Assembly (NCBI RefSeq): GCF_014451325.2
Contig: NZ_JACSCH020000010.1
Coordinates: 231,098-295,097, forward strand
Length of the DNA: 64,000 nucleotides
Reading direction: 5' to 3'
DNA from: Streptomyces sp. CB02980
Lineage (GTDB): Bacteria > Actinomycetota > Actinomycetes > Streptomycetales > Streptomycetaceae
Positions 46,494 through 53,698 of this stretch are shown here, piece by piece. Each line of letters opens with the position of its first letter. The first letter of the stretch is position 1. A program made the position numbers and the translations under genes. The notes beneath the pieces are model-generated. The model was not told the DNA's origin, made no database searches, and saw only the letters and a program-made list of their open reading frames with translations.

Positions 46494-47909
46494 GTGAGCA
46501 AGACGTATGCGGGTGCGCGGCTGCGGCGGCTGCGTGAGGAACGGCGGATGAGCCAGGCCGAACTGGCCCGCGTACTGGCCATCTCGCCCAGCTATCTGAA
46601 CCAGATGGAGCACGACTCACGCCCGCTGACCGTGCCGGTCCTGTTGCGGCTGACCGAGGCCTTCGGCGTCGATCCCGGTTTCTTCTCGGAGCGCGACACC
46701 AGCCGTCTGGTCGCGGACCTGCGCGAAGCGCTGGCCGGCGAGGTCGCCGAGGCCCGCGTCTCGGCCACCGACCTGGCCGAGCTCGCCTCCCGCATGCCGG
46801 CCGTCGCCCAGGTCCTGCTCGACCTCGGGCGCCGCGGGCAGCGGCTCGCCGAGGGCCTGGCCGGGGTGGCGGACGGCCGGGACGGGGACCGGGGCGGCCC
46901 CCTCTCGCCGCACGAGGAGATCCGCGAGTTCTTCTACCGCCGCCAGAACTACCTCCACGAGACCGACCTCGCCGCCGAAGAGCTGGCCCGCGGCATCGGC
47001 ATCCGGCCCGGAGAAGTCGTCCACGCCCTCTCCGCCCGGCTCGCGGACCGGCACGGCGTACGGGTCGTCGGGGACGCGGCGGCCGGGTCCGAGCGACTGC
47101 ACCACTACGACGAATCCGGGCGCGTGCTCCACCTCTCCGCACGGCTGCGGCCCGGCCAGCAGGCCTTCCGGATGGCCACGCAGCTGGCGCTCCTCGAGTA
47201 CGGGGCCGAGCTCGACCGGATCGCCGCCGAGGACTTCCCGGCCGGCTCCACCCCGCACGGCCTGGCCCGGATCGGCATCGCCAACTACTTCGCCGCCGCG
47301 CTGATCCTCCCGTACCGCGCCTTCCACACGGCCGCCGAGGAGTTCCGCTACGACATCGAGCGACTCATCGACCACTTCGGTCTCGGCTACGAGACGGTCT
47401 GCCACCGGCTGAGCACCCTGCAACGCCCCAGGCTGCGCGGGGTCCCCTTCTCCTTCGTCCGCGTCGACCGGGCGGGGAACATGTCCAAGCGGCAGTCCGC
47501 GACCGGATTCCACTTCTCCCGCGCGGGCGGCACCTGCCCGCTCTGGAACGTGTACGAGGCCTTCGCCGCGCCCGGCCGGATCCACGTCCAGGTCGCCGCC
47601 ATGCCCGACGGGCAGCGGTACCTGTGGACGGCCCGAGCGGTCACCCGGCACCGGGGCGGCTGGGGCGAGCCCGGCAAGACCTTCGCGATCGGCCTCGGCT
47701 GCGAGATCCGGCACGCGTCCCGGCTGGTGTACTCGGACGGGATCGACCTCGACAACGCCGGGGCGGCCACCCCGATCGGCATGGGGTGCCGGCTCTGCGA
47801 ACGCCTCGACTGCCCCCAACGCGCGGTTCCGCCCCTGGGCCGCCCGCTCGCCGTGGACGAGAACACCAGCACGTTCGTCCCGTACCGGGTGGCCGAAGAC
47901 CCGGTGTGA
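46494..47909 (+). CDS. RamB-like short-chain acyl-CoA regulator (XRE family)
   Basis: 471 residues. The N-terminal XRE helix-turn-helix (about 7-62) reads RLRRLREERRMSQAELARVL and ISPSYLNQMEHDSRPLT. The middle carries an IrrE/ImmA-like domain (about 150-330), here without an obvious HExxH zinc motif. The C-terminal domain has a Cys cluster, GCEIRHASRL and MGCRLCERLDCPQRA. This matches RamB, the actinobacterial regulator of acetate and glyoxylate genes (aceA, aceB). It is divergent from aceA with matching repeats between. GTG start with GAGGGGGG upstream. Confidence 0.87.
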   Translation: MSKTYAGARLRRLREERRMSQAELARVLAISPSYLNQMEHDSRPLTVPVLLRLTEAFGVDPGFFSERDTSRLVADLREALAGEVAEARVSATDLAELASRMPAVAQVLLDLGRRGQRLAEGLAGVADGRDGDRGGPLSPHEEIREFFYRRQNYLHETDLAAEELARGIGIRPGEVVHALSARLADRHGVRVVGDAAAGSERLHHYDESGRVLHLSARLRPGQQAFRMATQLALLEYGAELDRIAAEDFPAGSTPHGLARIGIANYFAAALILPYRAFHTAAEEFRYDIERLIDHFGLGYETVCHRLSTLQRPRLRGVPFSFVRVDRAGNMSKRQSATGFHFSRAGGTCPLWNVYEAFAAPGRIHVQVAAMPDGQRYLWTARAVTRHRGGWGEPGKTFAIGLGCEIRHASRLVYSDGIDLDNAGAATPIGMGCRLCERLDCPQRAVPPLGRPLAVDENTSTFVPYRVAEDPV

Positions 47910-47919
47910 GAGCTCGACT

Positions 47920-48690
47920 TCAGACGGGCGGCATCAGATCGCTCTCGCTGATCGTGTACGTCAGCGGGGGATAGACGAAGTCCGTTTCGTTGTTCTCACG
48001 GCGTCTGAGTCGGTAGAACTCGTGCCGCTGCTCCTCGTCGGCCGACACGAGGCGCGCACCCTGCGGGAGGTATGCCCGTCCGTCGCGGAACCGGACCAAG
48101 GTCTTCGACGTTCGAAAGGTCACGCCCAACCACTGGTTGTCCGCCGCCGGTACCGGCTTGTCCAGTACGATCTTGTGCCTGAATCGCCGATTCGCGTCGA
48201 CAGAGAACGCGACGACGCTGTGGTGGGCGAGCGGGACCTCGAACGTCTCGCCGGCGGACCCCTTCGATTCGAAGATCAGCTTCCTCGGCGGGCCCGCTTC
48301 GGGATGCCGGTAACAGGAGAAGACGGCGATGAACGACTCGTCGGCCAGATCGAGGGCCTGGTCGGAATGGCTGCCCATCGTGGTGTACGCGTTCGTGTAC
48401 GTCTCGATGAGGGCGTTGTTGAAGCCGACCGGGAGCGCCGCACGTTCCTGGATCTGCCGCGCCAGCCGCTCGTGCACCGCCCGGAAGCGCTGCGCCGGGC
48501 TGCCGTACCGCGTCGTCGTGCGTACGAGAGGCACACCCACCGCCCCGTCGGCCTGGGTGAGCGTGGCGCCTCGCCGGCCTCTTCCCACGTCCTCCAGGAG
48601 AGCCGACGCGGACAGCTCCGCGAAGAGGTTCTCTTCGCCCGGCACAGCGTACGAGAGGATCTCGTCCGAAATCCTAGACGCGGGGGGCAA
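47920..48690 (-). CDS. AlkB-like Fe(II)/2-oxoglutarate dioxygenase
   Basis: 256 residues. The AlkB-type jelly-roll core is visible: N-A-Y near residue 100, the iron ligands H108-x-D110 (GSHSDQALDL) and H172 (RFRHKIVLD), and R193 (GVTFRTSKT) for 2-oxoglutarate. It would oxidatively demethylate or hydroxylate a substrate, which is not predictable. A TTG start at 48690 is chosen because GGGAG lies six bases upstream and no other start fits; it overlaps the preceding gene by 17 bases. The partner gene upstream encodes a second, larger protein of the same fold, so both probably act in one pathway or complex. Confidence 0.68.
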   Translation of the reverse strand: MPPASRISDEILSYAVPGEENLFAELSASALLEDVGRGRRGATLTQADGAVGVPLVRTTTRYGSPAQRFRAVHERLARQIQERAALPVGFNNALIETYTNAYTTMGSHSDQALDLADESFIAVFSCYRHPEAGPPRKLIFESKGSAGETFEVPLAHHSVVAFSVDANRRFRHKIVLDKPVPAADNQWLGVTFRTSKTLVRFRDGRAYLPQGARLVSADEEQRHEFYRLRRRENNETDFVYPPLTYTISESDLMPPV

Positions 48691-49981
48691 GATAGTCTCC
48701 CGTGTTCATGCTGAAGAGAAACCTGTCGCCGTAGTCGATGAAGGACGAGGTCCTGTTCTCCTCGCCGTACAGCCTGCGCAGCTCGTTCATCCCGTCCTCG
48801 TGGGGTGGCTCCATCTTCACCAGGTCTCCGGCCACGTCGAGGAACGTGTGTCCGTTCTTGTGAACGGCTTCGGTGCTCGAACAGCGCACCACGTATCCCA
48901 GGCGGGTCGGGAGCAACTCGGCGTCCAACGTCGAGGGCCGGATCTCGTGCGTATACAGGCGGTTGGTGGACAGCGGCATGAAGAAGACGGAGCCGGGGTA
49001 CAGCGTCACGCCGAACTGCGGGGGGAGCGCGAGCGCGGTCCCGTCGCCGTCCTCGGTCTGCTCCTTGAGGCGAAAGTGGAGTCTGGTCAGTCCGCTGGTG
49101 CCCTTCACGCCGTGGTCGAACGGGTCTTCGGCCAGGGGCCGCAGTCCGTCGAGCCCGTCATAGAACGTGCAGAAGGCCATGATGCCGTTGACGGGCATGT
49201 CCTTGGTCTTGTCGGCATGGGCCGAGATCTTCGCCTTGGACTGCTTGCGCTCGGCCGTGGCAAGGGTGTTGTGGTAGATCTGGGCGAGGACGTGATTGAG
49301 CGGTGCCTGGTTCCGGAAGACGGCGGCTGCCTCGCGGTTCAGAGCCTCGACGATGTCCGTGTCGGTCGGGCGGAAGCCCTCGGTCGGCCCCGAGAGGTTC
49401 GTGGAGCACCGGAGCAGACGGAAGCGCAGTGCGTCGCCGTCTTGGGTGACGGGCGTCAGATAGATTCCGCTGCGATGGGCTGTCCCGGGCTTGGTGGACT
49501 CCGTCAGGGACTGGAAGGCGTGCTCCGCACCGATCCGTCCGAAGTGATCGGCGTCGAGGTCGAAGAAGCGGCGGTAGTACACGCCGGCGCCGTGTACGCG
49601 GACGGGCACCCGGCCGAGGTCGACGAGGGTCCAAGGGGCGTCGACGTCCTCGTCGTCACCGCGTGACAGCTCCCGGATGACGAACACCCGTGCTGCCCCC
49701 TGTAGTTGACGGCCGCTGATCCCGGATACGTCGCCGCACAGGTAGACGGTCCTCCTCCGCACGAGGCCGGGCGCACCGGAGGCCAGGTCCTCCGGCGTGA
49801 TCGTGGACCCGAAGAAGTCCCTGATCACGTCATGGTCCCGCAGCGTCGAAGGCGCGACCAGGATGTTGCTCGCATCCTCGATGCAGGCTTCTGTCAGCTC
49901 TGTCGTGTACGTCAAACCGTGCCTGCCATTCGAACTCCGCCGTGAACTTCCGGACGGTACTGCGTTGTCCACGGCGGCCAC
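48674..49981 (-). CDS. Second AlkB-like Fe(II)/2-oxoglutarate dioxygenase-type protein
   Basis: 435 residues. The first 215 residues are of unknown fold. The C-terminal part has an AlkB-like core: H255-x-D257 (ISAHADKTKDMP), H345 (LYTHEIRPS) and R366 (LGYVVRCSST), spaced as in the 256-residue neighbour. All iron and 2-oxoglutarate ligands appear intact. The start is uncertain: GTG at 49981 gives the longest protein but has no obvious ribosome binding site. It is followed by an overlapping smaller dioxygenase gene. A paired or heteromeric enzyme is inferred; the substrate is unknown. Confidence 0.65.
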   Translation of the reverse strand: MAAVDNAVPSGSSRRSSNGRHGLTYTTELTEACIEDASNILVAPSTLRDHDVIRDFFGSTITPEDLASGAPGLVRRRTVYLCGDVSGISGRQLQGAARVFVIRELSRGDDEDVDAPWTLVDLGRVPVRVHGAGVYYRRFFDLDADHFGRIGAEHAFQSLTESTKPGTAHRSGIYLTPVTQDGDALRFRLLRCSTNLSGPTEGFRPTDTDIVEALNREAAAVFRNQAPLNHVLAQIYHNTLATAERKQSKAKISAHADKTKDMPVNGIMAFCTFYDGLDGLRPLAEDPFDHGVKGTSGLTRLHFRLKEQTEDGDGTALALPPQFGVTLYPGSVFFMPLSTNRLYTHEIRPSTLDAELLPTRLGYVVRCSSTEAVHKNGHTFLDVAGDLVKMEPPHEDGMNELRRLYGEENRTSSFIDYGDRFLFSMNTGDYLAPRV

Positions 49982-50005
49982 AACGGGGTTCTGCGGTACG
50001 GCGAC

Positions 50006-50046
50006 GGCAGGGCGCCCGATCGTGGACTCCGATCGGGCGCCCTGCC
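50006..50046 (-). terminator. Terminator after the snapalysin gene
   Basis: A 16-17 bp perfect stem (ggcagggcgcccgatc and its complement) with a 7-base loop, about 80 bases beyond the snapalysin stop. Confidence 0.7.
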
Positions 50047-50067
50047 TTTCGGGGCTCCGGTTGCGGA

Positions 50068-50130
50068 GCTTCGGTTACGGCTCCGGCGACGGGGCTACGG
50101 ACTACGGGCTACGGGGTTACGGCGTTACGG
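50068..50130. repeat. Short ctacgg/ttacgg repeat tract
   Basis: Degenerate tandem copies of ggctacgg/actacgg/gttacgg run into the last codon of the snapalysin gene. Non-coding apart from that overlap. Confidence 0.5.
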
Positions 50131-50718
50131 GGCGTCCACGATGGTTCGGCCGTCCGTGGCGATGCGCGAGGCGGCGCCGTTGGCGTAGGCGGACTCCACC
50201 CGGGCCTGTTCGGTCGCGTTGGGGATCGCGTTCACGCACGCCGTACCGGCGCTCGACCCCGACATCAGCTGCGAGCACGGGCCGGGCTTCGTGTCCGGCA
50301 GGCCCAGGCTGTGGCCGAGTTCATGGGCGGCGATACGGGTCTTGTCGTACCCCTGGCTCACGGCCTGACTCCCGAGTTCGACACGGACCTGCCTGCCGGG
50401 ACGGACGGGCCCGAGTGTGGCCTGGGGCCAGCCGGTGGTCGCCACGATCACGATCTCCGCCCGGGTGCCCGGCGCGGCCTCGACCAGCTTGACGTTGTCG
50501 ACGTTCGCGTTCCACGAGGCGACGCCGGCGGCGATGGCCGCCTCCCAGCCTCCGGCCCGGCTGTCGTCGTAACGAAGTGTCACCACTGCTGCCGACGTAC
50601 TCGCCGCCGACGGTTCCGCCGTCGGCACGGGTGCGGCGTTCGCCGTTGTGGCCGTTGCCGTGGCGAGGACGACGGCGACGCCGACGGCGGCCGTCTTCAG
50701 CCATGTGTAGAGCGACAT
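50125..50718 (-). CDS. Snapalysin-family secreted zinc metalloprotease
   Basis: 197 residues. A signal peptide (1-28, ending in ANA) and a short propeptide precede the catalytic domain (about 45-190). The zinc site reads AAHELGHSLGLPD, i.e. HExxHxxGxxD, with Asp rather than His as third ligand, which defines snapalysin (small neutral protease, M7). Two further cysteines (PCSQLM and TACVN) can pair. It digests extracellular protein. The ATG has GAAGGAG upstream. Snapalysin genes usually lie next to a divergent LysR regulator; none is present here. Confidence 0.9.
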   Translation of the reverse strand: MSLYTWLKTAAVGVAVVLATATATTANAAPVPTAEPSAASTSAAVVTLRYDDSRAGGWEAAIAAGVASWNANVDNVKLVEAAPGTRAEIVIVATTGWPQATLGPVRPGRQVRVELGSQAVSQGYDKTRIAAHELGHSLGLPDTKPGPCSQLMSGSSAGTACVNAIPNATEQARVESAYANGAASRIATDGRTIVDAP

Positions 50719-50977
50719 GCTGCTCCTTCACTCATGGGGGACTCGGAACCTGGCGGAACCGAGAGTGCGGGAGGAGCGGCACTGGAACCGGTCGACCTGG
50801 GGCGGTCGGATCGCCGATCCTCCGGGGCCTTCCGAAGGTATGCTCCAGCGACCCGATACGTCATGCACCTGACACGCCAAATTCTGTCAACCAGGCCGTC
50901 TGAAAGGTCGATTGAGCTGGACGGCGTGCGCGTGAGCGGTTGTCACGTCGACGGGACCGGCCTCCACGCGCAGACGA
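50719..50977. other. Promoter region of the snapalysin gene
   Basis: About 260 bases between the snapalysin start and the PRC-barrel terminator. No gene found; it should carry the protease promoter. Confidence 0.5.
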
Positions 50978-51012
50978 CGGAGGGCCCGAACTCGTCGAGT
51001 TCGGGCCCTCCG
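50978..51012 (-). terminator. Terminator after the PRC-barrel gene
   Basis: A 17-bp perfect inverted repeat (cggagggcccgaactcg), 13 bases after the stop. It can act in both directions. Confidence 0.75.
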
Positions 51013-51024
51013 TCGCGCGGGGGT

Positions 51025-51393
51025 TCAGACCAGGCGGTTACCGAAGGGGCCGCCCAGCATGTAGTACGCGCCCAGCTCGTGACGGTAGGCGGGGTCGTCC
51101 AGGTGCGTGTCGCGGTGGAACTCGGGAGCGTCCTTGATCTGCTCCTTGGACCCGTCGACGAAGATCTTCCGCTCGTCCACGTCGATGCGGACGACGGTGC
51201 CGGCCGGCAGCAGGACTTCCTTGCCGAAGATCCAGGGGCCGGTGTCCACGACCAGATAGGCGTCATCGACCTCCTCGGAGTGCTTGTCCACCTTCCCGAT
51301 GCCGCCGTTGGTCGCCTCGACCTTGTAGCCGGTCAGATCGGTCCCGGCCAGGTGGCCCGTGGTCGACTTGTAGCTCCAGATGTGCTCGGTCAC
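51025..51393 (-). CDS. PRC-barrel domain protein
   Basis: 122 residues, soluble. A PRC-barrel fold covers about residues 15-80 (GYKVEATNGGIGKVDKH then the beta strands AYLVVDTGPW and VVRIDVDERKIFVD). Such small proteins in Streptomyces are linked with envelope or general stress, but no molecular role is established. A GTG start at 51393 with GGAGGAG upstream is chosen. Two copies of cgtgcttcgtac lie 60-95 bases upstream. Confidence 0.82.
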   Translation of the reverse strand: MTEHIWSYKSTTGHLAGTDLTGYKVEATNGGIGKVDKHSEEVDDAYLVVDTGPWIFGKEVLLPAGTVVRIDVDERKIFVDGSKEQIKDAPEFHRDTHLDDPAYRHELGAYYMLGGPFGNRLV

Positions 51394-51454
51394 GCGAAAA
51401 CAACTCCTCCGGTAGGCAGAGGACGGCGTGTGGTTCCCCGCCGTCCTCCCTTTC

Positions 51455-51487
51455 CGTGCTTCGTACTTCGTGCCTCGTGCTTCGTAC
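51455..51487. repeat. Direct repeat cgtgcttcgtac upstream of the PRC-barrel gene
   Basis: Two perfect 12-base copies 21 bases apart (two helical turns), with a degenerate copy between them. Could be regulator sites for the PRC-barrel gene. Confidence 0.4.
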
Positions 51488-51562
51488 GCGGCGGGTTGCG
51501 TGCCCGCCTGTGCTCCGCCTGCCCCGGCCTCGGCGACCCATGCCCGCGATCGCCGACGGGGG

Positions 51563-52387
51563 TCACTTCCGTCGTTTCAGCCTGTCTGTCACGCGGGGCA
51601 GCTCGTCGTCGAACAGGCGGCCGGCCAGCGCGCCGCCGAACACGACCACGCCCACCGCGACGAGCCAGGTCTGGATGACCAGGAACGCTCCGAACGGCCC
51701 GTAGCTGACAGCACTCGACGCGATCAACGGAGAGAAGACGAGCCGGGAGAACACCCGGAGCCCCAGCAGCCCTAGCACCGTGGCCACCGCACCGGGCAGC
51801 AGGTCCCTCCACGCGATCCTGCCCCCGAGCAGCAGGCGCTGCGACCACCAGAAGAACAGGATGCCGCTGAGCACGGTGACGACGCCCCCGGTCGGGCCCT
51901 GGCGCCAGAAGGCGGCGATGGCGAGCAGATACAGGACCCCCAGGAGGACGGCCAGCCACAGCACATGCCGCCATCTGGCCCGCCAGCGGGCCGGGGGCAG
52001 GTCCCAGACCTTCTCGTAGCCGCTCTGCACCACGGTGCCGAACGACAGCCCGAACACGGCGAGCAGGGCGAGGCCGAACGCCGTCGTGGCCCGCCGTACC
52101 TGGCCGGGGAGCGCGAACAGCCGCTCGATCTCCATCCTGGCGGGCTCCGAGACCCCGAGTCCGTCGCCGAGCCACTGCGCGAACCCCTTGCCACTGCCCG
52201 CCCCGGCCGCGGACACGACGATCAGCAGCGGTATCAGGGTGAGGAATCCGAGCGCCGCGAACCCCAGCGAACGCTGCCACAGGTCAAGCTCGCTGACCGG
52301 CCCCCACCGGTGCCCGGCGCGCAGTCGGCGGATCACGCTTCGTGTCCGCTCGAACGGAGACCAACGCCCGGCGGGACGGCCGGTCAT
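51563..52387 (-). CDS. YihY/BrkB-family inner membrane protein
   Basis: 274 residues with about six membrane helices. Hallmarks of the YihY family: LGFAALGFLTLIPLLIVVSA (about 42-61), FGTVVQSGYEKVWDLPPARW (about 115-134) and SYGPFGAFLVIQTWLVA near the end. Despite the historic name RNase BN, the family is a membrane protein of unknown transport or envelope function. The ATG at 52387 begins the protein; there is a weak upstream RBS. Lies among stress-type small genes. Confidence 0.85.
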   Translation of the reverse strand: MTGRPAGRWSPFERTRSVIRRLRAGHRWGPVSELDLWQRSLGFAALGFLTLIPLLIVVSAAGAGSGKGFAQWLGDGLGVSEPARMEIERLFALPGQVRRATTAFGLALLAVFGLSFGTVVQSGYEKVWDLPPARWRARWRHVLWLAVLLGVLYLLAIAAFWRQGPTGGVVTVLSGILFFWWSQRLLLGGRIAWRDLLPGAVATVLGLLGLRVFSRLVFSPLIASSAVSYGPFGAFLVIQTWLVAVGVVVFGGALAGRLFDDELPRVTDRLKRRK

Positions 52388-52509
52388 CGGCTGTCCGGCG
52401 CGCGCGTCGCGCCCGGCACCATCGGCCCACCTGCGTCGCTCGGAGAGTCGAGCATGGCGCGCTCCAGGGGTTCGCTGCTCTCTCCACGGTAGGACCGGGA
52501 GGGGCTACG

Positions 52510-52665
52510 TCACCAGTAGTGGCGTCGGCCTCCCACCGCGTGGCCGACGGCTCCGAGGATCCACAGGATGGCGCCGATGACGACCAGGACGATCCCGATG
52601 GTCCACAGAATCGAGATGCCGGCGACGAATCCGATGATGAGCAGAATGACTCCGACAAGGATCAT
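52510..52665 (-). CDS. Small DUF6131-type membrane protein
   Basis: 51 residues. Two short helices (about 1-18 and 21-38) with Gly-rich turns and a tail GGRRHYW. Matches the small actinobacterial hydrophobic proteins annotated DUF6131. The ATG at 52665 is chosen; an upstream ATG at 52704 would add a hydrophilic stretch. Probably a stress-related membrane peptide; function unknown. Confidence 0.65.
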   Translation of the reverse strand: MILVGVILLIIGFVAGISILWTIGIVLVVIGAILWILGAVGHAVGGRRHYW

Positions 52666-52856
52666 GGTGTGCCTCGCTCTCTGGAGGTGAGCCGTGTTCG
52701 GCACGGGCAGCGGGCCCGAAACCGGGCGGCGTATGGGTGTCCCGTCACCTCATGAACGGCTGAAGCACGGGCCGAGGGCGGGCCGGAGACCGGGAGCCTT
52801 GTCCGAACCCGCCCTGTACCGCGAAGGCTGCACCGCGGATGGCGAACCGGGCGGTG

Positions 52857-53030
52857 TCAGTCCTTCATCGTGTCCTTGATCTTCTCCTTGGCCTGCCGAG
52901 CGTCTCCCTTCATCTGCTCGGCGCGGCCTTTCGCCGTGAGGCGCTCGTTCCCGACGGTCCGGCCGGCCGCTTCCTCGACCTTGCCCTTGGCCTGTTCCTT
53001 CTTGGCCTTCATCTTTTCCTCACCCGACAC
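52857..53030 (-). CDS. CsbD-like stress protein
   Basis: 57 residues, highly charged and helical, with the CsbD repeat pattern KGKVEEAAGRTVGNERLTAKG then AEQMKGDARQAKEK. CsbD proteins are abundant general-stress proteins in bacteria, with no known enzymatic role. GTG at 53030 is chosen, with GAGAGGAG seven bases upstream; an internal ATG six codons later would shorten it. A possible sigma-B-type promoter lies upstream (53071-53095). Confidence 0.85.
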   Translation of the reverse strand: MSGEEKMKAKKEQAKGKVEEAAGRTVGNERLTAKGRAEQMKGDARQAKEKIKDTMKD

Positions 53031-53070
53031 GGTCGTGCTCCTCTCTTGCGTCACGTCTGCTGTATCGCGG

Positions 53071-53095
53071 CTAGCCGTTTTCGTGTCGCGTAAAC
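53071..53095 (-). promoter_or_regulatory. Candidate sigma-B-type stress promoter of csbD
   Basis: On the minus strand GTTT, 15 bases, then GGCTAG, one mismatch from the GNNT-N14/16-GGGTA pattern of Streptomyces sigma-B promoters. Located 41-65 bases upstream of the start. Confidence 0.4.
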
Positions 53096-53303
53096 ATGGG
53101 AGGAGCCCGGTCACCACCTCACGCCCCGGTCCTCCCGCTCGGGGCCCCGGGCAGGCGGCTTCCGGACCGGGTGGCGGCCTGCCCTCGGGCGTCCCGCGCG
53201 CCGCTTCGGGAGGGTTGTCGGATACTGGGTTCACCACCCCTTGCCTCCTCTCGCCCACAGAGGACCGAGGCAGCGGGTGGACCGACGTGTGGCAGGAGGG
53301 TTC

Positions 53304-53582
53304 ATGCTCATCAGCCATGTCTTCGAGGATCGCGTCCTGCACGTGACCCTCCTGCGCGACCTCGATGTCACCGGCCGTGCGGCGGTCACGCTGCACATCG
53401 AGATGCTCCTGGCCACCCATGGTCCGCGGCACGTCCGGATACAGCTGCCCACTTCGGACCCCTCCCCGGCCTCGCTCAGCGTGCTCGCCCGCGCCCGCCG
53501 CCTGTGCGAAGGCCTGGGGACCCCCATGACGGTCGTCGGGCCCACCCGGATCGCCCCGTACTCGCGACCCGCAGCGGCGTAG
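53304..53582 (+). CDS. STAS-domain-like protein
   Basis: 92 residues. Pattern of alternating strands and helices: VLHVTLLRDLDVTGRAAVTL, HVRIQLPTSDPSPASLSVLA and a C-terminal TPMTVVGPT strand fit the STAS (SpoIIAA-like) fold. The usual phosphorylated Ser/Thr in a D-S/T-S-G motif is replaced by DPSPASL, so ordinary phospho-switching may be altered. Start ATG 53304 with AGGAGGG upstream. It may be an anti-sigma antagonist linked to the nearby stress genes. Confidence 0.6.
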   Translation: MLISHVFEDRVLHVTLLRDLDVTGRAAVTLHIEMLLATHGPRHVRIQLPTSDPSPASLSVLARARRLCEGLGTPMTVVGPTRIAPYSRPAAA

Positions 53583-53698
53583 CCTCCCCGCCGGGCCGCC
53601 GGTCAGCCGGACAGCAGGGAGGACGACGGTGAGTCACGGCAGCGGGGAGGACCAGGAGGCCGTCGTCTCGACGGGGCCCGACAACGGCTGAGATCCCT

